From: RGIG9115 sp045644665
Lineage (GTDB): Bacteria > Bacillota > Clostridia > UBA1381
Direction of reading: 5' to 3'
DNA: 64,000 nt
NCBI GenBank assembly: GCA_045644665.1
Contig: JAZRHH010000018.1
Coordinates: 1-64,000 of the forward strand
Each line of letters starts with the position of its first letter. Positions within the stretch are counted from its first letter, which is position 1. The notes under the pieces are model-generated. The model saw only the letters and a program-made list of their open reading frames with translations, made no database searches and had not been told where the DNA came from. The position numbers and the translations under genes were made by a program. Of the stretch, positions 56,647 to 64,000 are shown one piece after another.

Positions 56647-57542
56647 TAAAAGCAGAAAATGTAACAAAAACCTTTAGCGGATTTAAGGCACTTGATGATT
56701 TGTCAATAAACGTAAAAAAAGGCTCCGTATATGGTCTTGTGGGCCCAAATGGTGCCGGAAAAACTACTCTTATTAAAAATCTTATGGGCATATATACGCC
56801 CGACAGCGGCAGCCTTTTCATAGATGGACAGCCTGTTTATGAAAATCCCTTGCTTAAAGAAAGAGTTGTTTATATAAGTGATGATTTGTACTTTTTCCCT
56901 ACATATTCCATTCTTGACATGGCAAAATTCTATTCGGAAATTTATAACAGCTGGAGCTGGGAAAGGTATAAAACCCTAAAGGAAATATTTAAAATAGACG
57001 AAAAAAGAAAGGTAAGGCGTCTTTCGAAGGGTATGCAAAAGCAAGTGGCATTCTGGCTTGGAGTTTGCATCTGTCCTGATGTTATGGTTTTGGACGAGCC
57101 TGTAGACGGCCTTGACCCCGTTATGAGAAAGAATGTCTGGAAGGTCGTTTTGCAGGATGTGGCAGAGCGAGAGGTAACAGTTCTTGTTTCAAGTCATAAT
57201 CTTCGTGAGCTTGAAGATGTGTGTGACCATGTTGGTATAATGCACAGGGGAAAGGTTGTTCTTGAAAAAGAGCTTGACGATGTAAAAGGTAATATCCATA
57301 AAATACAGGTGGCATTTGAAAATGATATGCCGGAAGAATTAGAAAAATCAATAACAATTCTCCATAAGGAAAAAGTGGGTAGGGTACATATGATAATTGC
57401 CAGAGGCGACAGCAAGGAAATTAAGGAAGCAATAAGCCTTTTTAGTCCTGTAATATATGACCTTTTGCCACTGACACTTGAGGAAGTGTTTATTTATGAG
57501 TTGGGAGGTATGGGATATGAGTTTGAAAGCATCATTCTTTAG
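56643..57542 (+). CDS. ABC transporter ATP-binding protein
   Basis: 299 residues. Walker A GPNGAGKTT (about 37), Q-loop region, ABC signature in the variant LSKGMQKQ (about 123), Walker B VMVLDEPVDGLDP (about 146), switch His in VSSHNL (about 181). The C-terminal 80 residues are an extra regulatory part. Forms a YtrB-like pair with the permease that follows. Overlaps GntR by 4 bp and the permease by 26 bp. Confidence 0.94.
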   Translation: MIKAENVTKTFSGFKALDDLSINVKKGSVYGLVGPNGAGKTTLIKNLMGIYTPDSGSLFIDGQPVYENPLLKERVVYISDDLYFFPTYSILDMAKFYSEIYNSWSWERYKTLKEIFKIDEKRKVRRLSKGMQKQVAFWLGVCICPDVMVLDEPVDGLDPVMRKNVWKVVLQDVAEREVTVLVSSHNLRELEDVCDHVGIMHRGKVVLEKELDDVKGNIHKIQVAFENDMPEELEKSITILHKEKVGRVHMIIARGDSKEIKEAISLFSPVIYDLLPLTLEEVFIYELGGMGYEFESIIL

Positions 57543-59502
57543 TAAAAGTATATTTAAATCAGATATGAAACGCTTCTGGTGGCTTGGGCTTCTTGAAACA
57601 CTTACATTAATTGTAGCTGTAGTTATCCCTCTTTACGAAAGATGTACACGTTTCCGGTACATATTTGACTCTTACGGGAAATGTGTACCGGAGTGGATGG
57701 ACGGAAGCTTTTTGCTGCTCATATTGTTTTCACTATGCGTGACCGTTGTGCTTCTTTCATATATGCATTTTTCTGCATCTATGTGCGGTCATCACAGTAT
57801 ACCTGTAACAAGAAAGAAGCTTCTTTCCACAAAGCTCATTTCGGCAGCTGTGCTGGTAATCACGCCCATTGTTATTAATGGTATAATTATGCTTGCTATT
57901 CTAAACAATAACGCATTTTATAAGTTTTATACATACGTAGATATTTTTAAATGGATTGTAACAGGGGTTATGTATTCTCTTTTAATAATCTCTCTCACAT
58001 CTGTTGTTAATATGATGACAGGAAACCCAATCGGAAGCCTTGTATTTACAACAGGATTTATATTTTTGCCGGCAATCCTTATAATCTCTTTTTCGGCATT
58101 TCTTGAGCAAGAAGTTTTTGGCTATACATCAAGTAATGTAGATGAACTTTTAAAGTTTATTTACATAGGAGAGAAAAGTTTGATTACCGCTCCATACATT
58201 TTTGTATATTTGCTCCTGACGATATTATTTATTTTTGGCGCGTATAAGCTGTATGGAAAAAGAAAACTGGAAAGCTACGGCGAGGTAATCACATTCAAAT
58301 GGCTTGTACCTGTGTTTATAGGAATTATTTCTATATTTTCAAGTATAGCAAGCTATGTGTATTTTGTGGGTATTCTTGGAAAAGACAGCATGCTATATAT
58401 ATTACCTTTAGGAGCTGTGGGAACAGTAATTGCATGGATGGTTTCAAGAAAGAGCCTCAGCCTCAAAGGTGTAGTAAAACCTGTTGGAATATACCTTGTG
58501 GCAGGTTTGGTATTCTGTTCAATCTTTTACTTTGACCTTACAGGCTATGAAAGACGAATTCCTGACGTAGAAGATGTGGAGTGTGTACTTCTTTTGGCCC
58601 ATGAGGAAAGAACAGTTTTTGAAAATGGTAGAAGAATAAGTTATTATGAAGAGGGGAAAAAGGATTTATATTTCAGGGAAACAGAGGATATAAATAAAGT
58701 AATTTCATTACATAAATATCTTGTAGAAAACAGAAAAACAAGGGACTTTAATGATTATACTTATTTGCCTGTAGAGTATACTCTTAAAAATGGTAAGAAG
58801 CTAATACGCACATATGAGATAAATCATATTTCCGATGCTGAAGCGCTTAAACCTGTATATGAAACAGACCAGATAAAGGCAAGTATGTACAAGATGGCGG
58901 ATGGTAGCAAAAAGGAATATATGCGTCTTGCAATTCGTGATAGACGAGTAAATGATGAATCCCTTGTTATATATCCAGACAATCCCAATCTCCTTCGTCT
59001 TACTGATGCCTTAATAAAGGATATAGAAAATCTTAAATATGAAGAGTTTATGATAAACAAAGGTGCCTCTACTTCAATAGAATTTGTATTTAAAACAAAT
59101 AGAATTTATGAGGAGTCTGTTCAGGAAGAAAATCATGAACAGCATGAATATTATAGCATAAGCTCTGCATACAAGAACACAAGAGCTGTTTTGGAGCAAA
59201 TGGGAGTTGTTATTCCAAAGGCTTCGGATATAGAGGGCATAACAATTGCCACATGGGACGAAGAAGCGTATTTTTCTGACAAGGATAAAGGTGAACAAAA
59301 AATCACAAACATAATAAATCCTGAGGAAATAGCGGCTGTCTACAAAGAATACGACAGTATGGTCGAGGGCAAAAAATACACAAATTATGAAACACGTAAG
59401 AATATAAAAATTGGTTACAGACTTAAAACAGGTAAAACCTTTGAGGCGTCATGCTCATACGATGAGGATAAGATACCGGAGGTTTTAAGAAAGTATTTTT
59501 AA
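57517..59502 (+). CDS. ABC-type permease with large C-terminal soluble domain
   Basis: 661 residues from ATG 57517, which lies inside the ATPase gene after GGGAGGT. About ten to eleven hydrophobic segments occupy residues 15-350, including LLILFSLCVTVVLLSYMHF and a final helix at GIYLVAGLVFCSIFYFD. The remaining 310 residues are hydrophilic and charged, with no helix after them, so they lie outside the membrane, probably extracytoplasmic. The substrate is unknown. Bacitracin-type and YtrC-like permeases are the nearest architecture. Confidence 0.8.
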   Translation: MSLKASFFSKSIFKSDMKRFWWLGLLETLTLIVAVVIPLYERCTRFRYIFDSYGKCVPEWMDGSFLLLILFSLCVTVVLLSYMHFSASMCGHHSIPVTRKKLLSTKLISAAVLVITPIVINGIIMLAILNNNAFYKFYTYVDIFKWIVTGVMYSLLIISLTSVVNMMTGNPIGSLVFTTGFIFLPAILIISFSAFLEQEVFGYTSSNVDELLKFIYIGEKSLITAPYIFVYLLLTILFIFGAYKLYGKRKLESYGEVITFKWLVPVFIGIISIFSSIASYVYFVGILGKDSMLYILPLGAVGTVIAWMVSRKSLSLKGVVKPVGIYLVAGLVFCSIFYFDLTGYERRIPDVEDVECVLLLAHEERTVFENGRRISYYEEGKKDLYFRETEDINKVISLHKYLVENRKTRDFNDYTYLPVEYTLKNGKKLIRTYEINHISDAEALKPVYETDQIKASMYKMADGSKKEYMRLAIRDRRVNDESLVIYPDNPNLLRLTDALIKDIENLKYEEFMINKGASTSIEFVFKTNRIYEESVQEENHEQHEYYSISSAYKNTRAVLEQMGVVIPKASDIEGITIATWDEEAYFSDKDKGEQKITNIINPEEIAAVYKEYDSMVEGKKYTNYETRKNIKIGYRLKTGKTFEASCSYDEDKIPEVLRKYF

Positions 59503-59505
59503 TAA

Positions 59506-59655
59506 ATGAAATCGCCGGCTTTGCCGGCGATGAAATCCAAACGGGGTTTGGATGAAATCAAAGCCTTACGGCTTCGATGAAATTAAATCCGTCCTCTAAC
59601 CGCCGTAGGCGATTTCATCACATTGTGATTTCATCCGTCACAAGACGGATTTAAC
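59506..59655. repeat. array of hairpins built on GATGAAATC / GATTTCATC
   Basis: Fills most of the 184-bp gap before tRNA-Gly. GATGAAAT(C/T) occurs at about 59505, 59529, 59551 and 59576, spaced by 22-25 bp and separated by small stems (GCCGGC-TTT-GCCGGC, CCAAAC-GGG-GTTTGG, AAGCC-TTA-GGCTT). The inverse GATTTCATC follows at 59611 and 59627. Outer arms TTAAATCCGTC and GACGGATTTAA (59583-59593, 59644-59654) enclose the right half. It is a nested palindromic element, not a coding region. Confidence 0.7.
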
Positions 59656-59657
59656 TG

Positions 59658-59687
59658 AAAAAAGACATCCAACCGGATGTCTTTTTT
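59658..59687 (-). terminator. terminator of tRNA-Gly
   Basis: AAAAAAGACATCC/GGATGTCTTTTTT with loop AACC, symmetrical, so it can end both the tRNA transcript and read-through from the permease. Confidence 0.88.
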
Positions 59688-59761
59688 GGAGCGGAAGACG
59701 AGATTCGAACTCGCGACGTTCACCTTGGCAAGGTGACGCTCTACCACTGAGCCACTCCCGC
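59687..59761 (-). tRNA. tRNA-Gly (anticodon GCC)
   Basis: Minus strand, 75 nt including an encoded CCA. Acceptor GCGGGAG pairs with CTTCCGC (one G-U). D-arm GTGGTAGAGC, anticodon loop CTTGCCAAG, T-arm GTTCGAATC. Discriminator base is U, usual for Firmicute tRNA-Gly. Confidence 0.97.
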
Positions 59762-59775
59762 ATTCAACATCTGTT

Positions 59776-59804
59776 ATTATATCACTAAAATATAGGCTTG
59801 TCAA
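59776..59804 (-). promoter_or_regulatory. consensus promoter of tRNA-Gly
   Basis: Minus strand: -35 TTGACA (59799-59804), 17-bp spacer ending TGA, -10 TATAAT (59776-59781). Confidence 0.88.
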
Positions 59805-59903
59805 TAGTTTTTGGTAAAAAAGAGGTAAATTTTATATTTTAACTTAAATTGGAAATTTGTATTGTACAAATAGTGAAAATTCTGTAAATATTCAAAAATA
59901 GTC

Positions 59904-59932
59904 TTGATTTTTGCGACTGTTTGTATTAAAAT
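59904..59932 (+). promoter_or_regulatory. promoter of pgi
   Basis: -35 TTGATT (59904-59909), 17-bp spacer, -10 TAAAAT (59927-59932). Leader of about 50 nt. Confidence 0.65.
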
Positions 59933-59988
59933 ATTAATATAAAATAATATAAGTATACATATAAAGCAATCGGAGGTAAAACAGTTTA

Positions 59989-61338
59989 ATGAGTAATATT
60001 AGTTTTGATTATAGCGGAGCAGAAAAGTTTGTTGCAAAGCACGAAATAGATAATCTTGTACCACAGGTAGAGGCGGCACATAAATTGCTTCATGAAAAGA
60101 CAGGCCCGGGAAATGACTTCCTTGGTTGGGTTAATCTCCCTACAGATTATGACAAAGAAGAGTTTGGAAGAATCAAGGCAGCAGCCGAGAAAATTAAGTC
60201 AAACTCAGATGTTTTGATAGTAATCGGAATTGGCGGCTCATACCTTGGAGCAAGAGCGGCAATTGAAATGCTTACAGGCTCATTTTATAACACATTCTCT
60301 AAGGAGCAAAGAAAGACACCACAAATTTTCTTTGCAGGTAACAGCATCAGCTCATCTTATATGAGAGATTTACTTGATGTTATAGAGGGCAAGGATTTTT
60401 CTGTAAATGTAATATCAAAGTCAGGTACTACAACAGAGCCTGCAATAGCATTTAGAATTTTCAAAGACTTGCTTGAGAAAAAGTATGGCAAGGACGGCGC
60501 AAAGGAAAGAATTTTTGCTACAACTGATAAGGCAAGAGGAGCACTCAAAACTCTTGCAGATACGGAAGGTTATGAAACCTTTGTAATCAGCGATGACGTA
60601 GGCGGAAGATATTCCGTGCTCACAGCCGTAGGACTTCTTCCTATAGCTGTTGCCGGAATTGATATAGACGAAATGATGAAGGGTGCAAAGGACGGTCAGG
60701 AGGAGTATGCAAATCCTAACCTTTCAGAGAACATCTGCTACCAGTACGCAGCAGTGAGAAACGCCCTTTACAGAAAAGGCAAAAATGTTGAAATGATGAT
60801 AAACTTTGAGCCTGCACTTCACTATTTTGCAGAGTGGTGGAAACAGCTCTACGGAGAAAGTGAAGGTAAAGACGGCAAGGGTATTTTCCCGGCTGCAGCA
60901 GACTTCTCAACTGACCTTCATTCTATGGGACAGTATATACAGGACGGACAAAGAATGCTCTTTGAAACAGCGCTCCTTGTTGACGAGCCGGCACGTGATT
61001 TTGAAATCACAGCCACCGAGGATAACCTTGACGGACTTAATTTCCTTGCAGGCAAGACAATTGACTATGTAAACAACATGGCAGCTCTTGGAACTAACCT
61101 TGCACACATAGACGGCGGAGTTCCAAACCTTATAGTAAGACTTTCAAAGCTCGATGCATATAACTTTGGTAAGCTTGTTTATTTCTTTGAAAAAGCATGC
61201 GGAATTTCAGGATATATGCTTGGAGTTAATCCTTTTGACCAACCGGGAGTTGAGGCATACAAGAAAAATATGTTCGCACTCCTTGGCAAACCCGGATATG
61301 AAAAAGAAAAGGAAGAGCTTGAAGCAAGACTTAAATAA
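59989..61338 (+). CDS. pgi: glucose-6-phosphate isomerase
   Basis: Interconverts glucose-6-phosphate and fructose-6-phosphate. 449 residues, the short Firmicute form. SIS-fold motifs: VIGIGGSYLGARAAIEML (about 77), ISKSGTTTEPAIAFR (about 142), VGGRYSVLTAVGLLP (about 204) and the second PGI signature region GISGYMLGVNPFDQPGVEAYK (two blocks, about 403-424). ATG 59989 follows CGGAGGT. Confidence 0.96.
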   Translation: MSNISFDYSGAEKFVAKHEIDNLVPQVEAAHKLLHEKTGPGNDFLGWVNLPTDYDKEEFGRIKAAAEKIKSNSDVLIVIGIGGSYLGARAAIEMLTGSFYNTFSKEQRKTPQIFFAGNSISSSYMRDLLDVIEGKDFSVNVISKSGTTTEPAIAFRIFKDLLEKKYGKDGAKERIFATTDKARGALKTLADTEGYETFVISDDVGGRYSVLTAVGLLPIAVAGIDIDEMMKGAKDGQEEYANPNLSENICYQYAAVRNALYRKGKNVEMMINFEPALHYFAEWWKQLYGESEGKDGKGIFPAAADFSTDLHSMGQYIQDGQRMLFETALLVDEPARDFEITATEDNLDGLNFLAGKTIDYVNNMAALGTNLAHIDGGVPNLIVRLSKLDAYNFGKLVYFFEKACGISGYMLGVNPFDQPGVEAYKKNMFALLGKPGYEKEKEELEARLK

Positions 61339-61455
61339 GTAAAGTAAAGAGCCGATATGTCTGCGAATGAAACTGACCCGGTTAAGGGTAAACACATAAG
61401 AACAATCGTATGTACATATGGACTCTTTTATATAAATTTTAAGGAGGACAATATT

Positions 61456-61869
61456 ATGGTAGAATTGATTATCGGCAAAAAAGGTACCGGCAAAACAAAA
61501 CAGCTTATTGACAGCGTAAATGCTGCAGTAAGCGTTGCAAAGGGAAATGTTGTATTTATTTCAAATGATAAGTCAAGAAATATGTATGACATATCAACAA
61601 AGGTACGTATGGCAGAGACAGCTGAGTTTGATATAGAAAGTTATAGCGAATTTCTTGGATTTATTTGTGGTATCGTAAGCGGAAACTTTGATATTACAAA
61701 CGTATTTGTAGACGGTATTTTCAAGATTGTAGGCACAGAAAGCCTTGACGATTTTGAAAACTTCCTTGCAAGACTCGATGCAATGAGCAAGAAGTTCAAC
61801 ATTACATTTGTAATCACAGTTAGTATTGATGCAGAAACTGCACCTGAATACATAAAGAAGTACGTTTGA
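61456..61869 (+). CDS. small P-loop ATPase-like protein
   Basis: 137 residues. N-terminal Walker A IIGKKGTGKTK (about 5-15), VVFISNDKSRNMYDIS (about 32), a Walker B-like hydrophobic strand NVFVDGIF (about 76), and FNITFVITVSID near the C-terminus. Short compared with most P-loop proteins. Database entries of similar size are often labelled PilT-like, though there is no pilus context. ATG 61456 follows AAGGAGG. The frame back to 61357 has no ribosome site. Between pgi and thrC. Confidence 0.7.
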   Translation: MVELIIGKKGTGKTKQLIDSVNAAVSVAKGNVVFISNDKSRNMYDISTKVRMAETAEFDIESYSEFLGFICGIVSGNFDITNVFVDGIFKIVGTESLDDFENFLARLDAMSKKFNITFVITVSIDAETAPEYIKKYV

Positions 61870-61879
61870 TTTTAAATTT

Positions 61880-61918
61880 CGCCGCCGGCAAACTAAAATT
61901 ACCGGCGGCGGATGTTTT
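61880..61918 (+). terminator. GC-rich terminator after the P-loop gene
   Basis: CGCCGCCGG/CCGGCGGCG (61880-61888, 61902-61910), 13-nt loop, then GATG-TTTTT. Confidence 0.85.
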
Positions 61919-61922
61919 TGCC

Positions 61923-61948
61923 CTGCAGAAAAACTTTCTTTTTCTGCA
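61923..61948 (+). other. hairpin in the thrC leader
   Basis: TGCAGAAAAA/TTTTTCTGCA with a five-base loop, about 40 nt before thrC. No T-run of its own. It could be an mRNA stem. No T-box or riboswitch signature is seen before thrC. Confidence 0.4.
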
Positions 61949-61985
61949 AAGTAAAGATATTATTTGATTTTTTGGAGGCTTTTAA

Positions 61986-63485
61986 ATGCAATATCACAGT
62001 ACAAGAAATAAATCTGTCAGCGTATCAGCTGCACAGGCAATAAAGCAAGGACTTTCAGTAGAAGGCGGACTTTTTGTTCCGGAAGAATTTCCAAAGGTAT
62101 CTTCTGCTGATATAAAATATCTTTCAGAATGCGGCTATGTAGACAGAGCAAAGTTCATACTTGGTAGATTTTTGACAGACTTTACCCGTGAGGAGCTTGA
62201 AAATTGTGTCACAAAAGCGTATACAAAGGAAAAGTTTGGAACAGAAACAATAGCACCTCTTTATAAATATAACGAGGAAACATACTTCCTTGAACTTTGG
62301 CACGGTCCCACCTGCGCTTTCAAGGATATGGCACTTCAAATTCTTCCTCATCTTCTTACAACATCAATGAAAAAAACAAACGAGGATAAGGAAGTAGTAA
62401 TTCTTGTTGCAACAAGCGGCGACACAGGTAAGGCTGCTCTTGAAGGCTTTAAGGATGTTGACGGAACAAGAATAATCGTGTTTTATCCAAATAACGGCGT
62501 AAGCGAAATCCAAAAGCTGCAAATGGTAACACAGGACGGCGGAAATGTTGGTGTGTACGCAGTTGAGGGTAATTTTGACGATGCTCAAAGCGGAGTAAAG
62601 AAAATCTTTACAGACAATGAGTTCAAGGCAACTCTTCTTTCAGGCGGCTATAGCCTTTCAAGCGCAAACTCAATCAACTGGGGAAGACTTGTACCACAGA
62701 TAGTATACTATTTCTCTGCTTATGCAGACCTTCTTAAAAACGGCGAAATAGAAAATGGCGATAAGATAAATATCGTTGTTCCAACAGGTAACTTTGGTAA
62801 TATCTTAGCCTCATATTACGCATATAAAATGGGACTTCCTGTTAATAAGTTTATCTGTGCTTCAAACGAGAACAATGTTCTTACAGATTTTATTAAGACA
62901 GGCGTTTATAACAAAAACAGAGCATTCCATACAACAACAAGTCCTTCTATGGATATTCTTATTTCATCAAACCTTGAAAGATTCTTGTACGACCTTACAG
63001 GCGAAAATGATAAAATAGTGTCTGAGTGGATGACAGCTCTTAATGAAAAGGGAAGATACGAAATTTCAGGGGATGTAAAAGAAAAGCTTACCACGCTTAT
63101 GTGGGGCGGCTGTGCAGATGATGAAAAAACATCCGGCACAATAAAGAAAACATACGAAGAAACAGGATACGTAATTGACACTCACACAGCAGTAGCAAAA
63201 GCTGTATATGACGAGTATGTGGCAGAAACAGGAGATAAAACAAAAACTGTTATTGCATCAACTGCAAGTCCATTCAAATTTAATCAAAGTGTACTTATTG
63301 CAATGAATGGTCTCAACGCTGTTGTTGGCAAGGACGAGTTTACTCTCCTTGATGACCTTTCTGAGCAAAGCGGAATGACAATTCCTGCATCACTTTCAGA
63401 GCTTAAAACAAAACCTGCCATTTTCGACTCCGTTTGTGAAAAGAACCAAATGGCAAGAGTGGTTAGTGAATTTTTAAATATGTAA
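61986..63485 (+). CDS. thrC: threonine synthase
   Basis: PLP enzyme converting O-phospho-L-homoserine to threonine. 499 residues, the longer class with a YHSTRN start. PLP lysine in GPTCAFKDMALQ (about 109), SSGDTGKAALEG-type loop at ATSGDTGKAALEG (about 142), and VVPTGNFGNILASYYAYKMG (about 261). ATG 61986 follows TTGGAGG. Has its own terminator. Homoserine genes are not in the window. Confidence 0.95.
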   Translation: MQYHSTRNKSVSVSAAQAIKQGLSVEGGLFVPEEFPKVSSADIKYLSECGYVDRAKFILGRFLTDFTREELENCVTKAYTKEKFGTETIAPLYKYNEETYFLELWHGPTCAFKDMALQILPHLLTTSMKKTNEDKEVVILVATSGDTGKAALEGFKDVDGTRIIVFYPNNGVSEIQKLQMVTQDGGNVGVYAVEGNFDDAQSGVKKIFTDNEFKATLLSGGYSLSSANSINWGRLVPQIVYYFSAYADLLKNGEIENGDKINIVVPTGNFGNILASYYAYKMGLPVNKFICASNENNVLTDFIKTGVYNKNRAFHTTTSPSMDILISSNLERFLYDLTGENDKIVSEWMTALNEKGRYEISGDVKEKLTTLMWGGCADDEKTSGTIKKTYEETGYVIDTHTAVAKAVYDEYVAETGDKTKTVIASTASPFKFNQSVLIAMNGLNAVVGKDEFTLLDDLSEQSGMTIPASLSELKTKPAIFDSVCEKNQMARVVSEFLNM

Positions 63486-63488
63486 CAG

Positions 63489-63522
63489 AAAAAGAGTTTG
63501 GATAAATTCCAAACTCTTTTTT
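63489..63522 (+). terminator. terminator after thrC
   Basis: AAAAAGAGTTTGGA/TCCAAACTCTTTTT with loop TAAAT, followed by T. Confidence 0.88.
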
Positions 63523-63593
63523 GTTAACAAGCTACATTTTTTTTACTTTATAGCTCAAATTTTTACATAACTGTAAAAACATCCTTATAATTG

Positions 63594-63622
63594 TTGACTT
63601 TTAGGATTTAGAGTGATATAAT
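63594..63622 (+). promoter_or_regulatory. promoter of yhbY-nadD
   Basis: -35 TTGACT (63594-63599), 17-bp spacer ending TGA, -10 TATAAT (63617-63622). Confidence 0.85.
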
Positions 63623-63659
63623 TTGAAAAGATAATTAAACTTGCGAGAGGTATATGTTA

Positions 63660-63965
63660 ATGAATGTAACAGGAAAACAAAGAGCCTATCTCAGAAAGCT
63701 TGCAAACGGCATTGAGCCTGTTTTTCAAATAGGAAAAGGCGGCGTAACAGATGTAATAGTAGAGCAGCTTGGCATTGCACTTGATGCCCGCGAGCTTATA
63801 AAGGTGCATATTCTAGAAACTGCGCTCCTTGATACAAAGGAAACATGTAATATGATAGCAGCACGCCTTGATGCTGTTCCTGTTCAGGCAATCGGCTCCA
63901 AGTTTGTTTTATATAAGCAAAGCAGTAAAGAAAAAAATCGCAAAATAGAAATCCCCGGCAGGTGA
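63660..63965 (+). CDS. yhbY: YhbY-family ribosome-assembly RNA-binding protein
   Basis: 101 residues from ATG 63660, nine nt after GAGAGG. ATG 63654 is the alternative. CRM-domain protein: TGKQRAYLRKLANGIEPVFQIGKGG (two blocks, 4-28) includes the conserved IGKGG loop, and IKVHILE follows. Binds pre-50S particles. Followed directly by nadD, a usual Firmicute order. Confidence 0.93.
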   Translation: MNVTGKQRAYLRKLANGIEPVFQIGKGGVTDVIVEQLGIALDARELIKVHILETALLDTKETCNMIAARLDAVPVQAIGSKFVLYKQSSKEKNRKIEIPGR

Positions 63966-63971
63966 TTGGAT

Positions 63972-64000
63972 GTGTCAAAAATTGGAATAATGGGCGGAAC
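63972..64000 (+). CDS. nadD: nicotinate-nucleotide adenylyltransferase, first codons only
   Basis: GTG 63972, seven nt after AGGTGA, gives VSKIGIMGGT before the window ends. GIMGGTFDP is the expected start of NadD, and yhbY-nadD is a common pair. Only ten residues are visible, so the call rests on the motif and on order. Confidence 0.7.

Noticed and set aside
59506..59655. Possible CRISPR array (repeats every 22-25 bp)
   Set aside because: Repeats are only 9 bp, spacers are palindromes, the second half is inverted, and no cas gene is near.

Overview
The window is chromosomal DNA of an anaerobic, endospore-forming, low-GC Clostridia-type Firmicute. The evidence is a sporulation sigma factor (SigG), a YtvI-type sporulation membrane protein, pyruvate:ferredoxin oxidoreductase, two kinds of [FeFe]-hydrogenase-like protein, a MurE with the meso-DAP signature DNPR, class III fructose bisphosphatase, a T-box leader, AGGAGG-type ribosome sites, and several TTG/GTG starts. 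I cannot name the genus from sequence alone.

Layout. 1-3979 (-): truncated nifJ/por and tex. 4058-15026 (+): a full dcw cell-wall/division cluster mraZ-rsmH-ftsL-pbp-murE-murF-mraY-ftsW-murG behind a promoter with an MraZ-type repeat operator, closed by a strong terminator. 15051-17796: a membrane protein with a histidine-rich tail and argS. 17796-19288 (-): coaX and an ECF S-component. 19340-22273: three poorly known genes, one of which looks like a metallo-beta-lactamase/beta-CASP fold without its metal ligands. 22266-30088 (-): an operon of a 2Fe-2S protein, a HydS-like hydrogenase-PAS protein, a SpoIIE-type phosphatase and a group-B-like [FeFe] hydrogenase. It once ran straight into ychF, but a 2.07-kb insert now separates them. 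30224-33476 (+): two-component system and a RodA/FtsW protein. 33509-35543 (+): a tyrosine-type T-box leader before an AMP-forming acid:CoA ligase-like gene. 35561-37350: NdpA, a 120-bp tandem repeat, a small membrane protein and a REP-like palindrome. 37351-42990 (-): ydcZ, fbp, ctp, a PucR/CdaR regulator and sigG. 43112-50637 (+): prfA, a Q/E-rich membrane-anchored protein, trmL, degV, apgM, ytvI, metG. 50675-54857 (+): Wzz-like adaptor, BY-kinase with an extreme Tyr tail, fucU, rhaB and a COG2426 exporter. 54899-59502 (+): beta-lactamase-family hydrolase, then a GntR-ABC operon. 59506-64000: hairpin array, tRNA-Gly, pgi, a P-loop protein, thrC, yhbY and the start of nadD.

Most of the window is ordinary housekeeping. 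The points most worth a second look are: (1) the 2.07-kb insert in the 5' end of ychF, flanked by a 23-bp direct repeat that duplicates the ychF start, with paired GACACCA repeats inside each end and no recombinase gene; (2) the T-box whose Stem I folds to put UAC (Tyr) in the specifier position, before a ligase that is not an obvious tyrosine gene; (3) the BY-kinase tail of alternating tyrosines; (4) a prfB-like CTT-TGA site at the start of the dcw penicillin-binding protein; (5) the hydrogenase/phosphatase operon, which fits a hydrogen- or redox-sensing unit.
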